A stretch of DNA of 64,000 bases from Symsagittifera roscoffensis (taxonomy: Eukaryota; Xenacoelomorpha; Acoela; Convolutidae). Where the stretch lies: assembly GCF_963678635.1 (NCBI RefSeq), contig NC_087066.1:886201-950200 (forward strand), written 5' to 3'. Both the position numbers and the translations under genes were made by a program. Below the pieces are notes generated by a model, which was given only the letters and a program-made list of their open reading frames with translations, was not told where the DNA came from and did no database searches. This document shows, one piece after another, positions 29,601 to 38,215 of the stretch. Every line of letters starts with the position of its first letter. The first letter of the stretch is position 1.

Positions 29601-32017
29601 TCGGTCCAAGTTTTGACTGGCATGACACTAACCACTGCTCCCGTGTCTAGCAGCCCCTTTACTGACAGTTGTCTGCCTTGCACGTCCAGAACGTGTGCGG
29701 CCAGATCGGCCTCGCAACCAATATGCACCGCATCTTGTTCGAGCATCGCGTTGTGTCCGATTCGTCTGACCTTCAGCTCCTCTTGACCAATGTATATCCG
29801 GCCAACCTGATCGTTCGCATCAGTTATGTGAGCTTTCGTGTAGATATTGATGCCATCCACATTCATCAGAATCGGGTAAGGGCCATGGACATCGATATAA
29901 TGTCCGTCCACTTTCATCAGCCTCGGACCTCCCGTTGTGAGCAGCGCTCGCACTGCCCTGGAGTCCAGTTTGGGATCCTTCTCTTTCAGGTAGTCGGCAT
30001 AGATGTCCAGGTGGACCAGTGTAATCTCGGATGGCTCGCTCAGGTTCTTGACCACCTGGTGCCCTGCGACTGAGATGATAGACATTATTTTGGTCCCTGC
30101 TTTCGTCATGCCGAAAGTCTTGCCAGATATAACGTTCAGTTTTAGTCCCTGTTTCTTGGGCTCTCTTTCATCTTCTGCTCTTGTCGTCTTACTCAGGACA
30201 TTAAGACTTTCTCGAAGATCTGTGCTCTCCAGCTCCGACCTTACCCATTGCTCCACTTCTTTCGTGGCTAGGTCTTGTTTGACATTCTGCAGAGCTGTCC
30301 TTGCCGCCAGGCCGTAATCCACCTTGAGTGGGCTAGACGACTCTGTTTCGAGGTTTGAGGCTACCCCCTCGTCAGGCCATGTCTTAACCTTTTTAGTCGT
30401 GAAAGTGCTCGGTGTCGTCTCCTTTCTCCGAGATTCAGCCTCGTTCATCAGACGTGCCCGACTGGCCTTGACACCCGAAAGCGCCTCATCGTGGCGGGGA
30501 TGTTTCGCGTCCGCTACTGCGTCCCAAAATTGAGTACAATCCGACTTGAAGTGTCCCTCCAAATTACAGAAGAAACACCTCGGACCATATTTCATGATGA
30601 GCCCTCTCACGTACTCTTCATGATCCTCGTCGGTCGCGTCAGCGTCCTCGAGAAAGTAGCCTATGGCCTTCATGTTCTGTTTGTATGCAGAGCACGCAGA
30701 AACGTGATGGTCCATCGAACCACAATTCGCACACGACCTCCTCTTGTCCATGTCATCGCGAGGTTTGTACCAACTGGAATTCGCACCAGTGTTTGTCCCG
30801 CTATAGTTGCCATAATTGCAGTAACGGTTTTGCGCCCTCGGTTTTATCAGTAAATACTCGCGTGACTTCATACGCAAGTCGTCGGGCGTGGGTACCTGGT
30901 CAAGCGACAGGGTGAAGTGAGTGGCCAACATCGTCTTCAACTCCTCACTCCTTACACCATCCATGAACTTCGAAGCGATCGCCAAGTTTCGTTCGGATAT
31001 TCTCTCATCCGGGTTGCTCCTCCTCCTGAGCAGTTCAAGGTCATCCAAGAATTTATCTATTGATTCTTCATCTCTCTGTCGCCTCTTCTCGAACTTCACC
31101 ATGGCCTGGTGCCCTTGTACTCCAGAGCCGAAACGATTCAGCAGGATGTCGAATATCTTGCGAGCGCTGTCTCTCTCATTGGCTCTTTTCGCCATTACAC
31201 AATTTAATGCAGTACCCTCCAGGTTGCTCGTCAGCGCGCTGCACTCTTGTTTCTTGGAGAGATTCTCTTCCTCAAAGTGTAACTTCATCACCTCTATCCA
31301 AGTATCAATGCAGCCGTCTGACTCGTCTTTATATGACTTCGGCTTTTTCAGTGTTCTTCTTGACCTCTCTCCTCTCTCGGTTGACTTCGAGAGCTTGGTG
31401 ATGAATGTTTCAAGAGATCTGTTCAGAGGCTCAAACATCGAGGCATACATCGTTGTGTCTTGTGAGACTGTAGTCAGATCTGGTACTGAACTGACTTGTG
31501 GCACGGTTGGCAATCTTGTCTCCGGGGTGGCATCTGCCTCCGGTGGGACTGGATTTGTCCAGCCAGGCCTCTGCGGGGCTGCCCTTGGCCGCTCCTTGTT
31601 TCTATGTTCGTAGTTCGTTCTCGAGCCTTGCTGGGCTCTGGCGCTGTTGCCCGTACCATCTCCAACATTCGCATGGCGTGAGCGCTCCCTTGAGTTGGAA
31701 TGCTCCTGCCAACTATTCCCATTCAGGATCGCGTCAAGCTTCCGCATCATCAAGTCAGATTTGGCGTCCAACCTCCTTTCCAGGCCAGTCATCGTTTGGG
31801 CGTAGGTATTATCATGATCATTCAACAATCGCTCGATCTCTCTTGTCATCCTAGCCTCTCTTTCCTCTGACTCTTTGTTTGCCTGTGCCAGGCTCTCGGC
31901 CAGGCATTGATCGGTGTCACGAATCAATTGAGCCTGATCAAACCTCGCCTGCGACTTCACGTGCGTTAGCTCATCTTTCAAATTCTCTCGACCATGGTGA
32001 GCTCTCGTCAACTTGAT
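23651..32017 (-). CDS. gag-pol: Element B Gag-Pol polyprotein with C-terminal macro-like domain (about 2786 codons)
   Basis: Open from the TAG at 32018-32020 to the TAA at 23651, with no early ATG (the frame begins ATC AAG TTG), so it is probably reached by +1 shift from the Gag N-terminal ORF. Numbering from 32011: coiled coil ~10-95; Gag capsid core ~220-365; zinc knuckles 427-440 and 479-492; protease DTG 789-791; RT ~1130-1330 with YVDD at 1274-1277; RNase H ~1357-1480 with D1364, E1409, D1434, D1477; a Ser/Glu-rich spacer 1690-1850 with repeated LSGES; integrase HHCC (H2005, H2010, C2040, C2043) and D2071-D2130-E2166 (DD35E); KKWRGPF near 2305; acidic linker; macro-like domain ~2638-2786. 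RT jumps from 'KYLGRLV' to 'EFTWTDE', so about 55-60 thumb/connection residues are missing in frame. Confidence 0.92.
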   Translation of the reverse strand: MKLTRAHHGRENLKDELTHVKSQARFDQAQLIRDTDQCLAESLAQANKESEEREARMTREIERLLNDHDNTYAQTMTGLERRLDAKSDLMMRKLDAILNGNSWQEHSNSRERSRHANVGDGTGNSARAQQGSRTNYEHRNKERPRAAPQRPGWTNPVPPEADATPETRLPTVPQVSSVPDLTTVSQDTTMYASMFEPLNRSLETFITKLSKSTERGERSRRTLKKPKSYKDESDGCIDTWIEVMKLHFEEENLSKKQECSALTSNLEGTALNCVMAKRANERDSARKIFDILLNRFGSGVQGHQAMVKFEKRRQRDEESIDKFLDDLELLRRRSNPDERISERNLAIASKFMDGVRSEELKTMLATHFTLSLDQVPTPDDLRMKSREYLLIKPRAQNRYCNYGNYSGTNTGANSSWYKPRDDMDKRRSCANCGSMDHHVSACSAYKQNMKAIGYFLEDADATDEDHEEYVRGLIMKYGPRCFFCNLEGHFKSDCTQFWDAVADAKHPRHDEALSGVKASRARLMNEAESRRKETTPSTFTTKKVKTWPDEGVASNLETESSSPLKVDYGLAARTALQNVKQDLATKEVEQWVRSELESTDLRESLNVLSKTTRAEDEREPKKQGLKLNVISGKTFGMTKAGTKIMSIISVAGHQVVKNLSEPSEITLVHLDIYADYLKEKDPKLDSRAVRALLTTGGPRLMKVDGHYIDVHGPYPILMNVDGINIYTKAHITDANDQVGRIYIGQEELKVRRIGHNAMLEQDAVHIGCEADLAAHVLDVQGRQLSVKGLLDTGAVVSVMPVKTWTDMGFERSDLIPTNIRLAAANQGAIYVAGRTPIISLQLGGRHLWMSFLVVENLDESDQFILGRDFVRNFDVTIDLNDGLIRIKDPERKYEKRPLNKILINQAKVPIFLDRKVRLKPNQAVVATFRMRNLNELSNDRQVCLVPNPNSKSSAILGRSFSLTQSGLCVSVLLNTEATTVTIQRGKKLGYALPLNTDFLSVENLKKFDVTKCPLHANQECIMKRVIELKSSGKLFSMKSETDDGLSSCSNFPERPTEAELAANRPVLPEIEHLKGKISDKELDSLRAVLDRNADVFSKHKADIGCCNFVEHEIEIEEGSVPHREGARRMTPNKSEACRKEIEMLMEYDMIEPSKSPWACGVVMAKKKGGQLRFCCDFRYLNAVTIKDAYPIPRIDESLSKPGDAKFFTTLDLGSAFWQVPLRKQDREKTGFACELGLFQWKRMPFGLCNATATFQRLMAQALTSVTKKYGNLIMCYVDDVVIATPTLEDHIERLEEVFSCMKQAGLKCKPSKCEILRDSIKYLGRLVEFTWTDEAQVSFENIKRELCEAPVLGMPTEKGMFVLDTDASVVAISGILHQEQEWNGRTVLRPIAYGSKVLSDTEMKYGAPKAEMFAVITFVEKYRAYLGSAPFKLRVDNRALAWLKTYSMDQSYIGRWIVRLDGYHMIIEHRTRDKHQNADSLSKKTEFYERLEEKQANQSEIKEGFSFLDKETYDKLPLTRWLDKSGHPIPGHPDLPVETAAEIKLLARGEPVPLDLLVRSNLVQQELTRLGINSIALLNKTVNVAPDVMGKLRDLLDREVNRHDREWMETMQRLTVTERTEKRPVSIRSRGVERDCRSIVNQMVTSMPKEVLLRTSFTEYGTSNQNQATEEVRIRSKSSFTRRVHFTDAKEEYEPSPDCSSMDETMSGESDTFEPVKDVSSDESDTFEPVQDDLSGERLTRPPRGRILSGESGSKRPMDRVLSGESRNISDNLEYDVEESVVSSGDSRPQSWDNTSETTSNSDVSEIAIHSLLVDWKQRGLDRETHQDPDRDRYTSDEEGTVVDNAADELELIAVSKRPTRLLPHGTVVRTNLEPSVQEATPLKKIWCVKLMDDAHAPEIMSGQMNVVKTYLKARYRLSDLLRAQRNDRMTSSLRRWIENGAPDKGDLEEDSYKILKQFYLKRKDLLYLNKDGIVACKRKEEDKVLYKYNSIVLPQLYQTELLFRSHDQMGHQGVDKVYNRIQKRFEWPGLKKACEKWIAACLSCQQAKDPRKLRFPLQSIESSGFNEVVQIDHQKICMTATGYNQVLVMIDHFTKYAEAAPCMTASAEETCDHLINVWIARHGCPITFQSDNGKAFVGDLTKELMKRSQVAQAHSTTYHPQTNGLVERQNRTLVSMLRVYCSRYMDDWDKHLPQVMGAYNSTEHSTTGISPHMMLTGHEKALPLTFFYPEYEGKRTAPQTYVRDVIRRQQDLNDLCRRNTQQAQIRQKRRFDKRTADAKAYSVGDYVWVFQEVVPPKGTKKLLKKWRGPFQITEVHQGGRFYRLSTGRAAHYENIKPHNASSEDWCIPADMQEGDYLIVDPACEVNERGTRDKNDGNEMVDNCGLPLDLELTERVEVDDETLPYAEEDWDCPEQTEIDKGIQPDFPLTMETRQSKREKNQKKYNPYGEDFVVDRIVVSDVIDSLVGLDEVARLEEIDLVNDMDQDWIDDRSEPEVEFEPEAEQTHEQELTNLRVLEWLHDLPTDPKETILTIQDVDRDGVKYTSHDNTESNWVAPDGPLRVPQSNLGLLDFGRSTGTSMDIFVRGVGVGLTHTENLIIKKLKSARETGELETEGENAKKPPFGRIFESYLDLPNHYSNNIVITDSDFILTERTCAIAITADVSFKTALAADFKREYKNIEFLWKQRPGVGGMIALPPVASQIPGKYLCFLVTKATDRQHVNPESLVLALTRLRDFLVERGVTSLSLPVYDPNRGKLHPRELYALVHVIFSETDIEVYLHKKYYLSIC
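23654..24100 (-). other. Macro-like (ADP-ribose-binding-type) domain at the C terminus of Pol
   Basis: About 149 residues. Strand-helix order and motifs follow the TARG1/OARD1 macro-domain pattern. These are an initial strand ending in ..DF, 'ITAD.SFK...AADFKREY' in place of the ADP-ribose-loop helix, a 'YLCFLVTK' strand, a 'SL..ALTRLRDFLVERGVTSLSLP' helix-strand, and 'ELYALVHVIFSETDIEVYL' at the end. The catalytic Lys of TARG1 aligns with K2712 here but with R in element A. The catalytic Asp aligns with G2753, and the Gly-rich phosphate loops are replaced (YDPNRGK). The fold is likely; hydrolase activity is doubtful; ADP-ribose binding is uncertain. Confidence 0.75.
24258..24296 (-). promoter_or_regulatory. 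Candidate central polypurine tract and conserved hairpin
   Basis: The minus strand reads TTGTCCGGGGAGTGGGGGTA, repeating the 3' PPT sequence. The similarity continues over about 30 bases through GGGAC.T.GATGGA. The adjoining 24279-24296 forms a 7-bp perfect stem with a GGGA loop that fits a GNRA tetraloop in RNA. Both features are preserved in element A at 462-500. Confidence 0.5.
26722..26903 (-). repeat. Four polypurine-tract-like repeats in the RNase H-integrase spacer
   Basis: CTCCCCGGACAA (plus strand) or a near copy occurs near 26723, 26765, 26807 and 26891. In the Pol frame three of the four encode LSGE or LSGES, and the 26891 copy encodes MSGES. The same 12-mer is the 3' PPT at 13658 and the internal motif at 24259. 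Confidence 0.7.
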
Positions 32018-32951
32018 CTATCCTCTTAGTCATGTCTCGCCTCAATTCATCCAGGCCATTCATCACACCAGCGAACATATCACTTATGTCACCAGCTGCC
32101 CCCAATGGCGGGGTTAGCCCCAGAGAAGACGAGGTCAACTGTGGCTGTAGCCTAGTACTTGATGACGCACCGCCCTTTTGCTTGTGCATTGACGTCATCA
32201 GTCTGTCGAACGTTGATGATGCTCCCATCGTTATCCCATCTGACATAGGCCTGGTCGGCGAGGCAGAAGACGCCTCCCTGCTCATGTCGTTCCTTGGGCA
32301 CGGTGTGAAGTTCACATCCGGATGGGTTATCTCCGGGTAGCCATCACTGGAAGTCAAACCTACAGTTGGTAGTGACGCCATGCGTTCGTCGTACAAGGAC
32401 TTCCAACTCTTCTTGGCCTTCGAGAACGTCTGCTCTTCACCCGGACTCATACTCGACATCATCGCGTTGTTACTTTGTTTGGCCAAGGATGAGTGTGCAC
32501 TTGTCAGATGTGAAGGTTCCTTTCTCCATTTATAGCTCTTAGTCTCTGATTTGGACATTCCCCTGTACAACACTTCCTCCCGAGGTTCGACCTCGGGACG
32601 CTCCGAGGTCTCCTCTGTCCTCTCGGCTTCCTCCCGTTCGAGGACCTCGTCTGGCTCAAAGTCGGGTCGAATGAGCGTTCGCTCCCCTTCGTCAAAGGGA
32701 TCCACCAGCGTTTCGCTCGCAGGCTCGGCCTCGGCGCTCCGCCTTTGATTGCCATCGAGGTTTTTCTCGCTCCTTAGTTTCATTTCGCTCACTGAAAGAT
32801 CAGGTTGACCTTTAGTCGATTCGTCTTCAGCAAACGCGTCGGAAGCGCTGCTAAACGAGGTTTGGCTACGCCTAGTTCTAAATTTCCGCGTGCTTCCCTT
32901 GCTTAGCCTGGGAATTTTAGTAGTCGATCCTAACGAGTCCCTGCGCTGCAT
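31971..32951 (-). CDS. Element B Gag N-terminal ORF (326 codons)
   Basis: The first ATG is at 32951 (the frame is open from 33011 without another ATG), and the start resembles the element A Gag start (MQRRDSLGS against MRRSRVP). The protein is Ser/Glu/Arg-rich and probably disordered, with an amphipathic segment near the end (MFAGVMNGLDELRRDMTKRI). The stop at 31971 lies inside the Gag-Pol ORF, giving a 47-nt overlap (31971-32017). Gag-Pol is in the +1 frame, so a +1 (or -2) shift in the overlap would fuse them. In element A the equivalent regions are one continuous frame, so the break could instead be a mutation in this copy. Confidence 0.75.
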   Translation of the reverse strand: MQRRDSLGSTTKIPRLSKGSTRKFRTRRSQTSFSSASDAFAEDESTKGQPDLSVSEMKLRSEKNLDGNQRRSAEAEPASETLVDPFDEGERTLIRPDFEPDEVLEREEAERTEETSERPEVEPREEVLYRGMSKSETKSYKWRKEPSHLTSAHSSLAKQSNNAMMSSMSPGEEQTFSKAKKSWKSLYDERMASLPTVGLTSSDGYPEITHPDVNFTPCPRNDMSREASSASPTRPMSDGITMGASSTFDRLMTSMHKQKGGASSSTRLQPQLTSSSLGLTPPLGAAGDISDMFAGVMNGLDELRRDMTKRIDQVDESSPWSREFER

Positions 32952-35900
32952 AGTTTTGTACAAAATGAAAATATTCGTAATTTGATGGCAACGCAAACGC
33001 ACCACAAACAAGTTTTAGTTGAATCACTTAACGCTGCCTACTCGATTCCGTCAGTATCAAAATGTCTCTTTGATCTCTCACGACTAAATTAGTGACTCAG
33101 CTAAAGTTACACACAGGGTCTACCCAGTATTGATATAATGCTAACTCAACCCGGTTGTATAGTATAACAGTATCACTAAGTTTCCACAAGATATAATCGA
33201 CACACAAAACACAATCGATAATCAGATAAGAATATCCTACAGGTGACAGCGACCTTTTGTCAGTATCAATTTATCGCCACACAATTTATCAAGTCACTGC
33301 TTTGTTAAAATTAAACAATCTTTGATAAAAAGCAGTGATGATTCAGAAATAGACAAATAAAACTTAGTCTTAAAGAAAAAGACTTCCCCCAATCGGAACG
33401 ATCCGAAAGAACGAAGCCCAGGACACAGTCTTCTCAAGTGGGTGTGTATTTGCCTAATACACCCACCGAGGTCTTCTTTTGGGTGTCGTGCGATTGCCCG
33501 AGCTGTCCTACTAAGTAGCTCAAGGCAACCTCTTGGTCGAAAGTTCGTCAAGTCTATGAAAAAGCTCTCCCACACTCGGACTGCTCCAAGTGCACGAGAG
33601 TAGGGAACAATTCTTCTTCTCAAGTGGGTGTGTATATTTGCTTAATACACCCACCGAGGTCTTCCTTTATTTGTTCCCGGATTGCCCGAACTTTCCTATT
33701 AAGTAGCTCAAGGCAACCACTCAACCAAAATCACAATCAAAAAAAAATTTTGTTCGGGTACTTCTAATACACCCAATATAGAATCCAAAGTTGATCACGA
33801 ATTTCCGGGTCAGAATGGGTTCTTATGATCCTGATAAGCACGCCTAATATCCTAATATGATCCTAATTAAATGGATATTTTCCGTTTCCCAAATTGCCAC
33901 AGAAGGTTTACTCAAGTCTCTTACAAGGAGGGTCACTAGAAGGTTTAAGACACTCCGGAGGGTTACATCGGAGGGTACCTCAATCACTCAAGTTACTTAG
34001 GAGGGTATCTTAATCACCCAAGTTACTTCGGAGGGTCCCCCTAAATTTACTAAGGAGGGTCAATAAGATGCTTAATACGCTCCGGAGGGTCACTTCGGAG
34101 GGTACCTCCAAAATTTTCAAATTTTCTGATCTCACTTGGAAGGTTCTCCTACTAGCTTCAAAAAGCGTCAAAATAAGCTAAGGGTTCTAGGGGGAGCTGT
34201 TTCAACTTCTTAGGGTGATCTCGTGGAAATTTCCCACTAAGGAGGGTTGCTAAAGGGTTTAGCTGACTCCGGAGGGTCACTTCGGAGGGTTCCCCCAAAA
34301 TCAAGAAAAAGGGTTAAATCACCGCAGTAAAGCCTCTGAAAGCGGTCTACCTGACTTAAAACTAGGTTGGCTGACACGGTCAACCTTCCCAGTTGAATAA
34401 AAAGATGTTTTGATAAAATTTTCTGCCGCTCGGAGGGTTGCCCGTTACTTGGACCCTCCGAACCAACAAATTCTAAAAAATTTTTCTTTTCCGAAATAAT
34501 CAACCCAAAAACGGTTGCGATTCGGAAAAGTGGTCAAAAACGTCGACTTATGGTACCAAAATTATCCCGATCGGATAACTAGTCTTTGAGAAATCGCCAA
34601 AAACGCGTTCGTCAAAATGGCCTTTTTCACCACCTGTATAGGATCTGAAAGACTTTTTTCGCAATTCCGGTCGAAAGTGCCTAAAAATACTTGAAATGAG
34701 CGTAGTAGCCCTGTACGGCACTGGAATAATGCAAAAAACCGGACCAAAATTGGTTTAGAAACAAAAATTTGGCCAAAAACTATCAAATTTGGACCCTCCG
34801 ATTCCTTCCTTTTCCAAACCTTAAGTCGTTAGCTCTATCCACGGAGCTACTCGGAGGGTTACCCAAAAATTTCTCTAGTAACCGAGCACGTTATGCTAGC
34901 ACGCTCCTAACGCAAAAAATTTTATTGCTCTAACTCTAAAAACTCAAAAACTCGATCCCCAAAACAGATTGACAAAATACAGAAAATTATCAAAATTTTG
35001 GTCGAAAAATTCTCGTTTTTCTAACTTCCACTGAATCTTTGCTCACGCGGTTTCTTTAATAAAGGGGATCGAACTACGTGGCTACTCACTATATAAAAGC
35101 TTTTTGCCTATCGGAAAAGCTCGGATATCCGAAAATTTGGGGGTCTACAGTTTGGTCGAAAATTGGTAATTTTCGACAAAAAATGGGTGTTTCTTGGGTC
35201 TAAATAGGAGATAAGTAATATATAGTAAGGACAATAATCTATAAATAGTCGTTAATAAATAGTACTATACCCTCCTTTGCACCAAAATATCCGAATTAAG
35301 ACCCTTAACTCGGAAATTCGTAATCGATGGAGGGTACAATCGGACCGCGCCAATCGTGCCCCCCACCACTTAAGTTTTAAGGAAATAGTACCCGAACGAT
35401 ACTAAAATTGCTTCAACGATACCCAACAGTCGTTGCGGATGTTGTCCTTGATGTCCCTGTTGAGTGTGGAACACGTTGATCAGCTTGCCACTCTACCCTC
35501 CGGTCACCGGCAAAATCACCATTAACGTGCTTAAACACTCAAATTACACTCGAGGGAGGGTACCCAACCCTTCACCAAAACACACAATCTCTCTATCAGA
35601 AACGATATAAATCAATCTGAAACAACAACAAATAGGAAGGTCAGATCACATCTCGTCCGGAAATAACATATAAACTGTCACTTTATGTTTTTTACTGTTT
35701 TTGGTCTTTTTTGGATTTTTTTACTGTTTTTTGTACTTTTTTGTTTTTAAATAAATTTATTTTTTGGCTTTTTCTTGGTTATACACTATTTTTGTTTGGT
35801 TTTACGCTTTCTCTTTAATTGTTTCTGGTCCTGGGACCTCAGGACAAGCGGGCTCTAGATTTCCCACCTAACCCTCCGGCCCCCGGAATTTTCGGTGTTA

Positions 35901-36059
35901 ACTAAGTTAAAAAGCTAAATTGCACTAGACGGAGGGTACGCACCTTCCCCCTAGTACAACAACGGTCATTAAGGCCTCTAACTCGGGCTTACGCCCGGAG
36001 CGGAGGGTACGTCGCTGAAACGCTTGCTGATCATGATGGTTTCATGCCTTTAACAGGCC
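32952..36059 (-). other. Element B 5' leader with GGAGGGT repeats and repeated hairpins
   Basis: This is 3.1 kb without a gene. Positions 33400-33720 contain two copies of a roughly 190-bp segment. Each has an inverted repeat GTGGGTGT...ACACCCAC (33438-33466 and 33624-33654) and the phrase AAGTAGCTCAAGGCAACC. From 33925 to 36010 the heptamer GGAGGGT recurs more than 15 times on the plus strand, often as TCGGAGGGT. There are several inverted copies (ACCCTCC) near 34453, 34793, 35268, 35498 and 35870 that could pair with them. Confidence 0.7.
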
Positions 36060-36074
36060 CACCCAGGAGCGCCA
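36060..36074 (-). promoter_or_regulatory. Primer-binding site of element B
   Basis: The plus strand CACCCAGGAGCGCCA (minus strand TGGCGCTCCTGGGTG) is identical to that of element A and lies 12 nt inside the 5' LTR. The downstream TAAAAAC is also shared. Confidence 0.75.
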
Positions 36075-36086
36075 TAAAAACGTCTA

Positions 36087-36970
36087 TGTAACATTCGCCC
36101 AAATATCACACAGCGACGGAGCGTAGAAAAAGTACCTATCAACGACTGGCAGGCGTCAGTTACCTTAATTCTACTCGTTTTTCACCGTCTCGACCTTGCC
36201 AGTTGATTTTCTGGTCTGTTTAGGGCAAAGTAAAAAGTTACCATTTTTAGGCCATCAGTCAAACGACTTTTGATCAGCTTTCGTTTGCATGCGAACACAA
36301 CCACATAGCTGAGTCTCGGATCCTCAGACCACGTGATTGTCATTAAAAACACGGCTCGAACCACCTATTTCTATATGTTTTTGTGTGACAGTTTTATATT
36401 AAATCCATTGGAGATGGATTGACCCTTTCCTTTTTCTATCTGCTCATGCTCTGAAATATTAAATAATAACGGTGTTAATTCAGATCTAGGACATTACAGC
36501 AGCTGTTATAGTCAGTTTACACAGTCCCTTCACATATAACAGTCTCTGGGGGACCAAGCCTCCGCTCCCGTGATTTTCTTGAGATAACACTCTTATCTCC
36601 TATATCTCGTGTCCCGGGAGGGTTCCGTGGTATTTCTCTTCCCCCCACCGAAGCCTCCGTCTCCACAAATATCTGTCGCTAAGGTCCTTATCGTGTGTTT
36701 TTGCCACGATAAGAGGCTCCGTGTTTTTCTGTCTCTGATACAACTGTTCTTCACAATTTCTATCGTTGTTCTGATTTTCGTCTTTTTTATTCAAAATGGC
36801 CGTCTTTTTTCTATTTCTCAGAAATGTTCTTCTTCCGATCGAAATTTTAAAAATAAAAATTCTAGAACATTCTGACCCTCCGTCGCAACACTTTTTTGTT
36901 CATAAGGCCTTTAGTCACTTTTTTTTCTGTCGCGGGAAGGTTATGCTGTGTCATCTGGCAGAATGGCACA
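36087..36970 (-). repeat. Element B 5' LTR
   Basis: 884 bp, from TGTAACATTCGCCC to CAGAATGGCACA on the plus strand; partner of 12774-13655. It should hold the promoter for element transcription on the minus strand. I did not identify a secure TATA box. Confidence 0.95.
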
Positions 36971-37184
36971 GTTCTTCATGTTGTTTACTCTTTGAATGAG
37001 CGGTATTTGAGGTCAAAAGGGCAAATAAAGTCATCAGCCATGAAATTCATGGCAATTGTTTGCGATCTTTTGTATTCATATTCAAGTTATAGCAAGAACT
37101 GGAAATGTTTTGTTTTCCTATTCTTGGTGTGGTCGAATAAACAAAATTTGTATATTTTGTTTTTACTAGGCGGTTCACCATGTA

Positions 37185-38215
37185 TAGTACCCAAAGACTG
37201 ATGATGTCTTGTCTGTTGTTCATGACATAGCTGCGTGAAAGGTTAAGTATTTCTTTTTCAATTAGAAGAGAAATCGAAAGCTGCTGACAGAAGGCATACA
37301 TATTTTGATGTTATATCGGACATGTTCATGTTGTGCAGCCATCAGGACTGTTGTTAGAAATTGTACCGTCGATTGTAAGCGATCCTATTGTAGAACAAAT
37401 TGATCGGACTCTTGCTGAAAATCAGGCAAATTTTAGGGAAAACAGTCTGCAAAATGTAAAATATTTGTTGTTCTCGAAACATTTTCATCAAGTTCCTAAG
37501 CTTGTTTAAAAAACTGAATTTTTCAAGGCAGTCCAATTTGAAGTCTACCTAAAGACTGATGACGTATTGTGTGTGGTTCACGATTTTGCTATTGTGTGCG
37601 GTACACGATTTCGCTTAGTTGTTTATTGGCAAAAAGTAGACTCTAGAGCTAACACTAGATATCTTAGTTCTATTGGCTGCTAATTGAATTTGTTTAGAAG
37701 GCCGCTCCGTTGGTAGAATCGGCGTTGAATGTGGTTTCATCGGCTGTAAATGATACTTCGATAGTTCACAATGATCAGAATCTTCGAATTTATGTCGAAG
37801 AGCAGACGAATTTCAGTGCCAATGATAACTATGGTCCTGAAACCCTAAGTTCCATGAGTTATAACGAATAAAGCATGTATTTAAAGTACTAAATAGACTC
37901 GGGTACAAAGTAGCATCGAGAGCTTACACTGGATATCTTCAAGTTGCTGATTGAATTTGTTTCGTAGACCGGCGTCGAACCTGGTTTGAATCGGCGTCGA
38001 ACCTGGTTCCATCGGCTGTAAATGATACTTCGATAGTTCAAAATAATAAGAATCTTGGAAATTCCGACGAAGAGCAGACAAATTTCGGTGCCACTGATAA
38101 CAAATGTCCTAAACCATAATCGAAAAAGATTTTCCCATTGCACAAGGTGGTCCATCTCTCAGAGTATCTAGCGACTGATGTTGTGCTGTCTGTTGTTCAA
38201 GATATTTTCATGCGA
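37185..38215 (+). repeat. Diverged tandem units with protein-like segments
   Basis: Two segment types recur. One encodes a 'YLKTDDVLSVVHDI'-like peptide (near 37188, 37541 and 38160). The other encodes a 'VVSSAVNDTSIV...EEQTNFSANDN'-like peptide (near 37355, 37700 and 37990). The order is a-b-a-b-b-a with a period of about 350 bp. Several copies keep the reading frame over 30-60 codons despite nucleotide divergence, but stops separate them. They may be decayed exons of a repeat gene or a coding repeat family. Not recognised. Confidence 0.45.

Larger units (their letters stand above)
12774..36970 (-). mobile_element. Element B: complete giant Ty3/gypsy LTR retrotransposon, 24.2 kb
   Basis: Two directly repeated LTRs (882 and 884 bp, TG...CA ends) bound a PBS, a polypurine tract and four long minus-strand ORFs. 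The ORFs are a Gag N-terminal ORF, Gag-Pol (2786 codons), a coiled-coil/SGNH ORF and a 2000-codon ORF. The domain order protease-RT-RNase H-integrase is that of Ty3/gypsy. By hand count the LTRs differ by about six substitutions and two 1-bp indels, so the insertion is young. The flanks share only GTT (12771-12773 and 36971-36973), so no clear 4-6-bp target duplication is seen. Most LTR elements are 5-10 kb; the excess here comes from the leader, the Pol extensions and the two extra ORFs. RT lacks its thumb segment, so this copy may not be autonomous. Confidence 0.92.
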
